Assembly (NCBI GenBank): GCA_036023115.1
Contig: JAYKKT010000086.1
Location: 17,286,001 to 17,350,000 of the forward strand
DNA: 64,000 nucleotides
Source: Brasenia schreberi
Taxonomy: Eukaryota > Streptophyta > Magnoliopsida > Nymphaeales > Cabombaceae
Direction: 5' to 3'
Numbering within the stretch: position 1 is the first letter of the stretch; each line of letters begins with the position of its first letter. Under the pieces are notes generated by a model. The model made no database searches, was not told the origin of the DNA, and saw only the letters and a list, made by a program, of their open reading frames with translations. Made by a program: the position numbers and the translations under genes. Of this stretch, positions 1-11,620 are shown piece after piece.

Positions 1-77
1 AACTCTTGAACGTTAGATAGCCCAAAGGATTTATGTCATTTTGATGAATTGAAGCTGCAGGAATTTGCCAGACAACT

Positions 78-644
78 TTGGTCAGATGCTATTGTTCTTT
101 TCCATTTGCCCTTACTATTCCAGATTCACTTAAGCACCCACCCTTAAACATTAGGCAGCAAAGAGAAAGCACAACAAATAGAATTGTGACGTTCATACTT
201 TGTTACGGCTATCTAGGGGGCGAAACGCTATGCCTCTCGGTGTGCTGTGACCCACAGTATCCCCATGGGGTGTGCTGTGCATACTGTGAGAAGGCCTCGG
301 CTTACCATGGTTTGATACCTGTAGCAGTGTCCGTTCATGCGGCCGCCCCGCAAAGAATGCTACAGCATGAGCTCCGTGCAGCCCGGGTCTTTACGGGTCG
401 CAACATGACGCCCCCAGTGGTTTTAACACTAACCGGCCACACCAGCCCGTGTGGTGCCATGTTTAAGTCTTGTGGGCTCGGGCCCTCACAGCACCATTTT
501 CATGAGGTAGTGCTTCTATGCAAGACGGTTCCGACCGCAGAACTCCAAATGTGGTATAAGAAAAGAATGTGGCTCATATACATGTCCACGCAAAGAGCAA
601 CTTCCGATGGCTCCAGTTACATATGGACGTATTCTGTGTTCTAA
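78..644 (+). other. Unrecognised 188-codon open frame
   Basis: An uninterrupted frame of 188 codons lies in a locally GC-richer patch. The translation has no motif, signal peptide or repeat that I recognise. Its cysteines are scattered and its composition is not clearly protein-like. The DNA contains a short direct repeat of GGTGTGCTGTG and a small inverted repeat around CCACAC/GTGTGG, which fits decayed repeat DNA as well as it fits a gene. No splice sites or neighbouring exons support expression. I list it only because it is the longest open frame in the first 5 kb; it is probably not a gene. Confidence 0.15.
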
Positions 645-2756
645 ATTAGAAAATGTGACCTATCACATCATGTCCATGCGAACTATGCTTCCTTATCGAT
701 GAAGAATCTAGTAAATCAGTTGAACTAAGTCTCAATATATGCAATAACAGCAAATTAAAAAAATCTGAGTCACAGGAATTGATAGGTCCTCTTGGGTTAA
801 ATAATTTGCAAAGAAACAAAGGCAATTGGGAGTTTTAACCTTCTTGCGTTTGCCTGCATTTGGTGAAATGCGAATGAAGAATTAATATTAAGAGTCAAAC
901 TGCAGCTTGTCCATTACTATCACCCCGGAGATAGCACTTCGAACAAAGCCAGTAATGTATGTGACGCATCATTACACTTCTAAACAAATGAACCATTTGA
1001 CTAGATTAAATAGATTTTATTTATATAATTTTGTAAAGAATTTCACGTCTTCTAGCAAACTAATAAAGGTCTACTCCGTTCTATTTTCATGTTGACCAAA
1101 TTATATTATATAAATAAAAATTTAATTTTATTGAATAATTGAGTTATTTTAAGGGAAAAGACAATTACAACCTGTTGATGCTGAAAATCAGGAGACGTGA
1201 TACGTACCCGAGGAGTCTCAAAGAAGAAGTCGGTTTAAGTCCACGATATAGAAAAATGTCAGGACAGAGATAATAGTAGTGACAGTTGGTGCCAAATAGA
1301 GACCCACACTGATCATTGCGGTATAAAGGAAGTTATTAGAAAATGTGCGAATGATAATGAATGATGGATTCAACTGTTACTGTCTCGAGAAGCTTACAAT
1401 TAGTGGTTGAACTAATCGAGCTAGAGGACATCAACATCATCAACTCTTTTATTCTCTAACTTAGCCTTATATTCAACGTGATAGTGTTTTTCGTTGCTTC
1501 ACAAATTGTGTTGTTGACTGTTGCTTGCTCGAGTACATGGTATCAACAACGTCGGAAGTCGGATTCAAGCATACTCACGTTCGTCACCTAAATCTTATAA
1601 GATTTCTCCTTTAATAACACCTCACGTTACCACCAATGGGTTTCTGCAAGGGCATCAGAAGCGACAACACAACCAAATCTCTCTTAACGGGCATGGGAAC
1701 TGAACGCTTGCATGTCTTGCTAGAAAATTGCACGCCGGAGGTGTAAAGGAATTTTATAATGTACAAGGCACTAGAGTTCGTTGTCGGCGCATCATGCGGT
1801 CATCTGCTGCTGTGAGTGCATTTTTAAATTAAGAGGAAGTTTTCTTCAGGTGTTGGAGACAAGAGGTAAGTTCATGATGAATGGTGCCTCTTAAATGCTC
1901 CATGGGTGGCGATGATGTTTGAGATGAAATGCATTGACTATTTCAAGGGGTTCACGGGGCTCCGTTGCATTCACTATTCGTCACTAAATAAACCTAAAGG
2001 TTCTAATCGCCGTGCCTTGAAGATCTGCCTATTGCTGGGGCTGGCTGAGTGAGCAATGTTCTCCTGTTTGAGAGTGTCTTACCTTTAGTGACTCAACAAG
2101 ATTTTCATGAAGGAAAATAAACAGAAGGTAATGCAGAATGTCCTCAAGGCACGTTGGTTAGTTACTTTTGAGTTTATTTGTTGCCCTTCACAGTAAATTT
2201 TTCCATGCACCTAGTGATTGATTTCATTCTATAATGAACAGCACTTGTTTCGCCTTGCACTGTGCAACCATAGAGATTAGTGTTGTAGATAGAACTATAA
2301 TTCTCTAAGGTTCTTTATGTCACATGAACTTCATGCAACTTGAACCACCTATTTTGATTAATTCCATAACATGCATAATCTTCTTGGGATGTACGTAAGA
2401 CATACAGATAGATGGTGAAAAGAGTCGCACACTTTATTATGTTTTCTCCTACAAGAGACAACTCTTTAACCGGAGAGGCACAACCATTCATTGAATGATT
2501 CTTTATCAAAACATGCATCTATTCAAAAGAATCATACATTACCATTCCATGGTTGCTGTCAATTCGAACTATTTTGGAAATAAATTTATCCAATACACCA
2601 TCTCTCTAACGTTAACTTCTGGAAATTGTGATTTATATCTTCTAGGTGCTGATTTTGCAAGTAAAGTGCCTATTTATTCTTCAAGCACTCTAAGGAAAAC
2701 CTATTTCATCAATAAGCCAATAACAATAACTACCTTTACTTATGATGATTTTTTTG
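645..2756. other. Intergenic DNA, no gene recognised
   Basis: AT-rich sequence with only short open frames and no recognisable protein motif. At 1173-1191 there is a 19-bp sequence (TGTTGATGCTGAAAATCAG) that recurs with one change at 5141-5159. It may mark the ends of an old repeat, but nothing else in the flanks aligns clearly. Confidence 0.5.
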
Positions 2757-2975
2757 GTGAAGTTCCCCCCTCTTGTGGGCTTCAAGTTTGGGTCATGCTC
2801 TAGATCCAGTTAGCTTTATGTCATGTCCTAATGAGAATCTAACATGCTCTTATAGGGCACTCACATGGTGACTCCTCGTAGGGTACGTGTTATGTCCTTT
2901 ATATGGTCCCATAAATGTCTCACATTCTGAACTTATGTACTAAGAACGTGACTTATACAAATGTCGAGGTATATG
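2757..2975 (+). repeat. Diverged direct repeat, copy 1
   Basis: Matches 3909-4166 in the same orientation. Shared blocks include the C-run followed by CTCTTGT, the CTCTAGATC..TTAGCTTT block, TATAGGGCACTCA.ATGGTG, GGGTACGTGTTAT, and ACGTGACTTATACAAAT.TCGAGGTA. The copies differ by many substitutions and small indels, so the duplication is old. The spacing of about 1.15 kb could fit a small LTR element or a local tandem duplication; no coding remnant lies between the copies. Confidence 0.7.
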
Positions 2976-3908
2976 CATGTGGTCCCATACATGGTGATCA
3001 TTCTAGAGCTGCTAATGTGGTAGTTCTAAACAATGTTGTAAAAATTGTGTCATGCAATACGATACGATACATAGAATGATACAATTCAGGTATATGCATT
3101 ATATTTAAACAATTATGAAGTCGTATTGTATGAGTCTACATTGATTTTTTTTACCATATAAACCTAAAAGCCATAGTTTTACGGGTGTTTTGTTGGCCCT
3201 AAAGGTTTTCTTACATCCCATGTTTGTTCTCAAACCCTTTTTTTATCTTTCATTTGTTTGATTTCATGGAAAAATCACCAGATTTTTTGTGGAACTCGTA
3301 AAAATCCATAGTTCATTTGTAAAATCCATTTCATACTCCTTTTCATTCCTAATCCCTTTTCACTTGATTTTTCACTAGGAAAATTTGGAGTTCTCATATA
3401 TTTCAAGTTCCTTCACTTTTTAAAGCTCTTTTCTTATTGTGGTTTATTTTTGTTCAACTTTATGGCATTCAATCTATTTGATTAGCATAAAAGTACTACA
3501 ATGAAGTGAGTGAAGGTAATAGGCTTGTAAATAGTTGCATGCTTTGTAATAAGGTTAGCTATATAAGTATTTTCCGTATGAAAATCTATATGTGGGAACT
3601 AAAAGAGATGCAAATGCTTGTACCTTATGCCCGAAGTTGTAAAGTATGAAATGTAATAAGTTTTGGAGGGTATACAAGAATGAAAAAGATTACAACAGAG
3701 AGAGAACAAAAATAGACTGTTGGAATATCTCTAAGCATTTTGAAATACTTCTCAAGAGATATATAGGGAGGATACTTCTCGAGAGAGATATAAGGAAGAA
3801 GCTATGGCTGAGGAGTGGGAGTTGGAGACACCTGAGTAGACAAGCAGACGACAGGAAATAGGAAGAATGTAGATTATAGTGACAATAGCAATGAAGTTTT
3901 TTTTTTTG
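2976..3908. other. Spacer between the direct repeats, no gene
   Basis: AT-rich DNA with long pyrimidine stretches and a purine-rich patch at about 3690-3860 that gives short open frames on both strands. No gag, pol or cellular protein motif is visible. Confidence 0.5.
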
Positions 3909-4166
3909 TAAAATTCCCCCCTCTTGTTCCCTCCCTTGTAAGGTTTTGGGTTTCAAGTTTTGATCATACTCTAGATCTACTTAGCTTTTAGGTTATGTCC
4001 TAATGGGGATGTGAAATGCCCTTATAGGGCACTCATATGGTGTCCTCGTGGGGTACGTGTTATTTTCTTTTTGTAGGGCACACGTTGAATGTGGAAAGAA
4101 AATGTCTCACATTATTCTTATGTACTAAGCACGTGACTTATACAAATATCGAGGTAACGTGCATAC
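3909..4166 (+). repeat. Diverged direct repeat, copy 2
   Basis: Partner of 2757-2975. This copy is longer, with an extra TTGTTCCCTCCCTTG block near its start and an extra block around 4070-4100. Both copies end near the shared ACGTGACTTATACAAAT motif. Confidence 0.7.
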
Positions 4167-5237
4167 ATCTATTTCTAGGTGTGTAATTCCATTTGGTCAA
4201 ATTTGAGAGTTCCGAGTTTGGGTTCTGATTCCATGGATATTGGATTTTGGATCTTTCGGCTTTTGTCATATCTTTGGTATGAATTTGATCCAGTTGCACT
4301 GGGGGTTATATCTTGCTCACGTGCTTGGCGTGTTGGAGTCCAACATATGCCAACATTCTTTGGAATGCTATGTCAAAATATACAGCTTTTGATATGTCCA
4401 AGTATATTTAGATTGGATGAAACTAGAGCTTGGGGAAGACCCATTTACAAACTAGTTTAATGTTTGGATTGCGTTGGTAAGTTTCAATCTAACTTTTCGT
4501 TCTCAGCTTTGGTACATTCAGGTTTATTTGGTTGGACTTATTTGGATTTAATTTTTATTTTGAATCAAATTCAGCTATTTAAGATCCTCTTTTTTGGATC
4601 TAATCTCTATTTTGGTCAGTTTTTGTTTTTTTTCTGTTTTTCTGGAGTGTTGGGACTACTGGACAACGAGCTAACTAAAGGTATGTACCGAAGTCTTTGG
4701 TTATGGATCTTGAGCTATATTGGAATTGGCGAATTCTCACTTTCGTGTACAATTGCTTCTGTGGTCATTCTGAATATGAAAGAACTTATTAAACTGATTT
4801 AAGAACACTCTGGTGTTGATAATGGTAGACGAGGCTTTGAGAATTACTAAAGGTGCCTTTTGTTCGTGTGAGAAAAGATCACGACATGAAGTCTTTCACG
4901 TTGGATTGTGGGAGAGTAGCTAGTGAAGTCGTCCAAATATTCATGAACTAATTGCTGTCAATTAGTATGGTACTCGGGCGAGTTGCGTGCCTGACTAATA
5001 TGAGCCAATACAAGAGCCTGTTGCTGATTAGTGTAGAAACCTAAAAGTAATCCGTGCGGGTGAGTTATTTGAAATAATAAATATGAAAAAGTTACTGACT
5101 TTGAGAACTAGTGACTAATGTGTAAGTGTAAAATCGTGGTTGTTGATGCCGAAAATCAGACACATCACCCAATGCTGGCCCTAGATGGAAACTCGAGGGA
5201 CACAATATTCATGATAATTACAGCTTTTTAGAAAGTA
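4167..5237. other. Intergenic DNA, no gene recognised
   Basis: Two open frames (4179-4460 and 4464-4802) give tryptophan- and phenylalanine-rich translations of T-rich DNA with no family resemblance. I treat them as chance. The 5141-5159 sequence repeats the one at 1173-1191. Confidence 0.45.
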
Positions 5238-5415
5238 ACAACGACTACAACAGCTAAGCCTTTTCCCATACTAGACGGGGTCGGCTACATAAATTCTTTG
5301 TTTCTACATATTTCTATCGTGCGCGTCATGTTAGCAGTTAACTCACAATAAACTAGATCATTCTTTATTGTTTTTTTCCAACACTTTTGTGGTCGTCCTC
5401 TAGCTCTCTTTTTTA
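5238..5415 (-). mobile_element. RTE-type LINE, 3'-end fragment (copy A)
   Basis: Read on the minus strand this is the extreme 3' end of the LINE family described at 38070-40913. It has the GRP-rich carboxy end ([16 protein letters not shown], then a decayed version of the last residues), the short 3' UTR ending CTAGTATGGGAAAAGGCTTAG, and a degraded GTT-rich tail at 5238-5252. Similarity stops near 5415, so this is a 5'-truncated insertion of about 180 bp, as target-primed reverse transcription commonly leaves. Confidence 0.8.
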
Positions 5416-5867
5416 TCCCAACGCTTGTGTCCACAATCTGAAAAATTAGGAAATAAGTGGTGGAAATCGGGAAGTTTAAAGCTTGCATGTAGAAGAAATT
5501 CAGTTTTTTCTAATTCAATACTTGACTTCTTTTTTAATTTTCTTTTTTATTAGTTTAGACTTACCTTTCTTTATACTCTTCTTTTCTAAGTTTTTGTCTT
5601 TGAAAACAATAATGTCGTTTGTAAATTACTTTTTCTTTCATTCTTGGCGCTTATTACTCACAGTGTTTGGTGTACTTTCCCGGCAGTCCACATTCGAGTG
5701 CCACGCTATCGCGGGAGATCACTGAACCGGGGTTGAGTCCCTTATATACATTTACGTATTTTGTTTAGGAACTTCTCTTAGTTATATAATAAGCAATTGT
5801 TTGTGACTCGCATAGGTGTGTTTAGGGAGTCTATGTGAGGGATGGATGATTAGGATCCGCGGACTGC

Positions 5868-7718
5868 TTATTTGAGTCTAGTTGTCATTTGGTCCATTAT
5901 TTGTGTTGGAGGATCCGTTTCAATTTGGTGTGGTAGAGTATATAAGCTCTCTTTGAGCTCTTGTAATAGAGGATCAACATAATGAATAAAAGTCCTACCT
6001 TTGAAATCGTCTTTTTGTTCTTCTCTAAGAATAAGAAGATATGTATCAAGCTCTATCACTACCAAGTCATGCTCCTCCAACCAGCATTGAACCTTAAGTC
6101 AGCATGCTCTCGTAGTCCCCACCACTCCCCTAGGTATCGAATTCACCATCTTTACCTCTTGATTCGAGATTGTGACCATCAATCCCATAGAACGTGTTGT
6201 GGTGGGTGATATCCATGAATGTGTTATCCTATAATCAATGAATGCTTGCACGACATATCGACTCACCCAAACCTCCATGTATATGGCTCTTTGATGCGGC
6301 TCAACTCTCACTTGTATGATACTCAAGAAGTAATAAGAGACCAATTAAGTCTCATCCTGGTTTTTATCCCTAACTAACCCTATATAGAAAGGAATTGCCT
6401 AAGTGATGTTAATACCATCATCAACCCAAGGCTCCTCATCATCGGTTATCACCGAAACAGGCTTAGCCTTGTTGGGGTACTCTCTCATCAAGTGTGACCC
6501 TTGCCAATTTAGCAAAGGCCTATATTTCAGTAAATCATCGGTTGGACGAGGTTTTCAGCTACCTAAAGAAGTACTCAGTTGCTGCCCCAAAGACACATCC
6601 AACTGACCACCTTGTCTCTAGTATGTGCCTTTTGGGGGTTAACTAGGTGCATTGCCACTTGGCCAACTATATCCTTGCCACCTATGTAGGCTCCTCCTCC
6701 ATTTGACTGCCTTAAGTCCACAAAGGATTCCGTCACGGTCATGACCTTCAACAAACTCATGGGGTTTTATGATGTAACTCAATTTTTGCCAATTGTTACA
6801 AACTATCCTTGAATTGTTTCAGTTTCTCCACCTTTGACATGTCTTGTATCTCCAATAATAGGCTGTTAAATTTTTACATATTCATGAATAGATCCATTTT
6901 GTCTCAACTATCGAAGATAATCTCATGCATGACAACTATTATTGGTAGGTAGGAATCGTCTTTGCAACTCCACCTTAAGCTGAACTCATGAAGAGATGGC
7001 TCTCGTTCTTGTTCGCATGTCAAGATTTGGTGTGTCCTCCAGCAAAGTTTTGCATCTCCTCTCAAGAACATGACTACAACTACTAGTTACTTGGTATTAA
7101 GGACTAATATTGCCTGAAATTATTATTCCATATCTTTTATAAAGTTCTCTACCATCATCCAATCTCGAGTACCATCAAAAGAATAAGGATCCAGCACATT
7201 CACCTTCCACACATAACTATTTTGGATGGGAATAAGGGTTGTAGTGGCACTTGTGCTAATAATACCTGTATGATAATTTGGAAGAGTAGTAAGTGGCAAT
7301 GGAGTTGATTATGTGGCTGCTCTCAATGTACAAAACTCTGGTCAACCTTTCCCAACTGCTGAAGTATGTGCACAAGAATAGCCTCCATGACAGTTTTGTA
7401 TGATCACTAGGAGGTTTTTCCTCTAAATTAAAGCTAGAACCTATAGTTATCTCTCGAGTCATCTCTATAGGAGCATGGGTAAGAGGCATCAAAATACTTG
7501 CCTCATAAATCTATAATAATAAAAGATATTGTACTTCGTGTGTGAATTGATTCACTGGTCACCTCATGACCATTTTGGAAAGATGAATTGCACAAGAGAG
7601 GGATAGCTAATTGGTTCACTGGTCACCAACCGAGCCATATTGCGAGGGTTCCATGCTTCATTTTAGGACCAACAGAAACCAAACAAGATACAATCATCGA
7701 GCGAGTTCCGATGATAGA
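5868..7718 (-). pseudogene. Decayed Ty3/gypsy gag-protease-RT start (left element)
   Basis: On the minus strand, gag-like sequence runs from about 7500 down to 6800, a decayed CCHC zinc knuckle lies near 6480-6510, and an aspartic protease domain lies at 6099-6344. In the protease, Asp-Ser/Thr-Gly has decayed to Asp-Tyr-Arg, but the flanking THSWISPTTTRSMGL and later TISNQEVKMVNS are still protease-like. A pre-RT segment follows at 5868-6080 (DPLLQELKESLYTLPHQIE). Stops and frameshifts are frequent. The remnant ends near 5870, so most of pol is missing. It abuts the LTR at 7719-11606 on the side where its own 5' LTR should be, so that LTR seems shared with the element at 11607-14589. Confidence 0.65.
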
Positions 7719-8202
7719 TGTTAGTGCCACACACTAACTATCCCTTCAAACTACTAATGAATGAATATTATGCAAAGATAAAAAAAATTTAAAAACAAAC
7801 AAAAACATAAACTTGCATATCTCTTTAAGCATGAATCCAATGAACACAAGGGATATCAAACCTCAAAGAAGGTTCCTTTATTAGTAAAAGAATAGCCAAT
7901 CAATACAAAATAGGAAGAGGAGTTTGAGCGACAAAGGCAATGGCACCGCTCGACGGCCGAAACCATGTGTTGCTCTGCCTTATACTCCAAGAGTAGCAAG
8001 ATGACTATTGAGCAGCTAGGGAGTCTCAGACTCCACCTAGCTCATGCCTAGCGCTTCTTGCTCTCTCTCAAAGTAATAATAGTTGACTAACCCTAGTCCT
8101 AGGCTACTCGGTTCCCTTATATAGAGGGGGAACTAGTTACATGGTTTCTAGTGTGGAATAAATCGAACTCAACTCTATATAAGCATCCTACACCAAACAA
8201 AC
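7719..8202 (-). repeat. Ty3/gypsy LTR, outer part (split by a LINE)
   Basis: Begins TGTTAGTGCC on the plus strand and is continued at 11408-11606, ending CTGTTACA. It aligns with 14590-15115 over the block around CTCCAAGAGTA, the GGGAGTC..GACTCCACCTA stretch and CTCATGCCTA. The LTR was interrupted at 8202 by the LINE at 8203-11390. Without the LINE it would be about 680 bp. Confidence 0.65.
8186..8202 (+). repeat. Target-site duplication of LINE copy B, left
   Basis: TCCTACACCAAACAAAC, matching 11391-11407 (TCCTCCACCAAACAAAC) at 16 of 17 positions. It defines the insertion site of the LINE inside the gypsy LTR. Confidence 0.85.
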
Positions 8203-11200
8203 AACAACAACAACAACTAAGCCTTTTCCCATACTAGACGGGGTCGACTACATAGATTCTTTGTTTCCACATAGCTCTATCTTGTGCCATGTTAGCAATT
8301 AAGATCATTCTTTATTGTTTCTTTCCTACACTTTTGTGGTTGTCCTCTATCTCTTTTAATACTTTCCAAATTTACTTTCTCATACCTTCTTACAGGTTCT
8401 TCTTCTGATCTTCTTTCTATATGTCCAAACCATCTTAAACGATATTCTCTCATTTTATCCTCTATTGATGTCACTCCTAATTTGTTTCTAATAACCTCAT
8501 TATGTATACGGTCTTTTCTTGTATGACCACTCATCCATCTCAATATCTTCATTTCTGTCACAGACATCTTTTGTACATGTTGATGGTTAATTGCCCAACA
8601 CTCAGAAACATAAAACATGACAGTTTAATTGCTGCTCTATAATATTTACCTTTTAACTTTAATGGTATCTTCTTATTACAAAGAATACATGATGCTCCTC
8701 TCCATTTTAATCAACCAGCATTAATTCTATGCGTAACATCTCCATAAATTCTTCCATCACTCTAAAAAATTGACCCTAGGTATTTAAAACTTTTCTTTTG
8801 GGGATGCAATGTGTGCCAATTTTAATTTTTATGTCCTCTCAAGTAACCAAATGATCAAACTTACATTCCATATATTTTGTCTTTGTTCTAGTAAGTCAAA
8901 GGCCTTTGCTTTCTAAAGCTTCTCTCCATAGTTCCAATTTTCTATTAACTTTTTCCTTGGACTCCTCCACTAACACAATGTCATCTGCAAATAACATACA
9001 CCAAGGTAGTTCATCTTGAATATGTTTTATTAACTCATCAATCACCATCATAAATAAGCATGGACTTAAAGTTGATCCCTGATGTAACCCAATATTAACT
9101 TCAAAGAAGTCTATCATTCCTTCATGAGTCCTCACACATGTTTTTGCCCCATAATATATGTCTCTTATAAGGTTAATATATGTCAATAAGATACCTCTTT
9201 TTTTCTAAGGTTCTCCAAAGAACCTCACTCGGTATCCAATCGTAAGTTTTTCTAGATTAATAAATATCATGTGAAGGTTCTTTCTTTTTTGTTCTAAAAT
9301 GTTTTATAAGATGTCTCAAAAGGTGAATCACATAAATAGTAGATTTGACTGACATGAATCCAAATTGGTTCTCTGTTGTACTTGATATTTCTCTTAACTT
9401 ATGTTTGATAATTCTTTTCCATAATTTCATAGTATGACTCATTAACTTGATACCTCGATAATTCGTACAATTCTGAATGTCTCTTTGTTCTTATATATGG
9501 GTATAAGTGTACTTGCTCTCCATTCCTCGGGCATCTTTTGGTTTATCCATATTTCATTAAATAGTCTCGTGAGCCAAGTAATTCTTATTTCTCCTAGTAT
9601 TTTCCAAACTTCTATAGGAAGTCCTACCAATTTACCACCCTTCATATGTTTAAGAGCCTCTTTGACTTCATTCTTTTGAATACGTCGATAGAAATTGTAG
9701 TTTATATATTTTTCTGATTTGCCATCTATTTCTTATATCATCATTTACTACTAGAATTTTTTCATCCTCGTCTTTGATGCATCTCACTGAATTAAGATCT
9801 TTAGTTTTCTTATCTCTAGCCCTAGTTATCCTAAAAATATCTCTTTCAGCCTCTTTTGAGTTGAGTTTTTTTATATAAATCCTTTCAATTTTAGCTTTTG
9901 CTTCACTGATGGACTTTTTCGCTTCCTTATTTGCTTTCTTATAAGCTTCTAAAGTTTCACTAGTTTTCTTAGCATAATGTAATTTATAACATGCCCTCTT
10001 TACCTTGATTTTATTTTGCACTACTTCGCTCCACCACCAAACTTCTTTTTGTATCGGTACACCTCCCTTAGATTCACCTAACACATCTTTGGCCACTTTC
10101 CTAATATGTATAGCCATATTGTTCCACATAACACAAGGTGTACCAACATAATTCCAAGCATCTCCTTAAAGGACTTTTTGTTTAAATATGTCTTCTTTCT
10201 CGCTTTTAAGGTTCCACCATTTAGTCTGAATAGCTCGATGCACTCTTTTCTTCTTTGTCTATTTTTTATTTATAAATCCCTAACTAAAAGACGATGTTGA
10301 GTAGTTAAACTTTCTCTTGGGATTACCTTTCAATCTTTATAACATGCTCTATCTTTTCTTCTACAAATAAAGTAATCAATTTGTGTTTGTGATAAGCTAC
10401 TCTTAAAAGTAATTAAATGTTCATCTTATTTTTTAAAGATTGTATTGACTATAAAGAGATCAAATGCCATAGTAAAATTTAAAATCTCCCCACCTTCTTC
10501 ATTTATATCCCCAAAACCAAAGTTTCCATAAATATCTTGATATCCTAATACCTCTTTACCGATATGCCCATTTAAGTCACCTCCTAAACAAATCATCTCC
10601 CTTTGTGGAATTCTTTAAATCACATTATCTAACTCTTCCCAAAAAGTTGTCTTTATACTATATGTTAGGCCTACTTAGGGTGCATAAGCACAAACTATAT
10701 TCAAAACCTTTGCTCCTAACACTAATTTCAACGTCATGATTCGGTCACTATATTGTTGTATGTCTACTACATTATCCTTTAAATCTTTATTTATGATAAT
10801 ACCAACTCCGTTTTGAGCATTTTCCTTACGTGAGTACCATAATTTAAAACTTGTATCTTCTATCTCTTTGTTTTTTCTCCAACCCACTTTGTATCTTGTA
10901 AAAATAGAATATGAATCTTTCTCCGAATCATAGTATCTACCACTTCCATTAGATTATTGGATAATGTTTTGATATTCCAAGAACCAATACGAATCTTATT
11001 ATCTAGAACTAGCTTCCTTATCCCCGCATCCATCCATATTGAAAATGTAGAGACCGTCTCTGTAAATTATTCACTATATTTGGGTAGCAACATAGCAGGA
11101 ATAACTTCTTTACCCACACCTATCCATGATGTGAAAACTCTCTCTGCAATTAATTCACTACATTCAAGTGAAAATGTAGTGGCCCTTACTTACTTATCAT

Positions 11201-11390
11201 TGCATTCAAGCTATACAGTGCGTCATTAGGCGGAAACACCCCAAAGCAATGCTTATAATTTGTGTAATGCATAGTATAAAAATCAGACAAAGTTTTATGT
11301 TGGCTATCGGAAGCCTAACACAACCCTCCTCCTTTATCCGGGCTTGGGATGGGCAATGCAGGGGTGATCCCTCCCTTACAATGGCGGTGT
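8203..11390 (-). mobile_element. Full-length RTE-clade LINE (copy B), decayed
   Basis: A minus-strand element of 3,188 bp bounded by a 17-bp target-site duplication. The 5' end (right) begins ACACCGCCATTGTAAGG. The 3' end (left) is a GTT-repeat tail after CTAGTATGGGAAAAGGCTTAG. One long ORF can be traced in pieces. An apurinic-type endonuclease spans 10,887 down to about 10,400 (GVGIIINKDLKD, GGDLNGHIG). The reverse transcriptase runs from about 9,700 to 8,900, with MVIDELIKHIQDE followed by [16 protein letters not shown]. The carboxy-terminal region spans 8,618-8,292 ([33 protein letters not shown]). It is the only copy here that keeps the FADD catalytic box, but it carries many stops and frameshifts, including the AP-stop-VGL stop shared with copies D and G. 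It is inactive as it stands. Confidence 0.9.
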
Positions 11391-11606
11391 TCCTCCACCA
11401 AACAAACCTAGAATTAAATTTCCTAAACATGATCCGTCTCAATCTAAACAAGAACCCAACTCATGTATATCCATGTGAGACCCTCAAGTCACTCGCAACC
11501 CAAAATGCATAAGTTGGTCCAAATATAGTAAAATCAAGAAACCTCCTAGTCTTAGAGCCCGTTCTTGTACATGCCCCAATGGGATGTTGGTCTTAATGCT
11601 GTTACA
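11391..11606 (-). repeat. Ty3/gypsy LTR, inner part with LINE target duplication
   Basis: Starts with the right-hand target duplication of LINE B (11391-11407) and continues the LTR that begins at 7719. It aligns with the right LTR (about 14,930-15,100) through AACAAGAACC..CTCATGT, ATCCATGTGAGACC and AAACCTCCTA. It ends CTGTTACA at 11606, directly before a polypurine tract. Confidence 0.7.
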
Positions 11607-11620
11607 TCTCTCCCCCACAA
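11607..11620 (-). other. Polypurine tract of the gypsy remnant
   Basis: TCTCTCCCCCACAA on the plus strand reads TTGTGGGGGAGAGA on the minus strand and sits directly against the LTR end. This is the expected position and composition of the plus-strand primer for a minus-strand Ty3/gypsy element. Confidence 0.7.
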
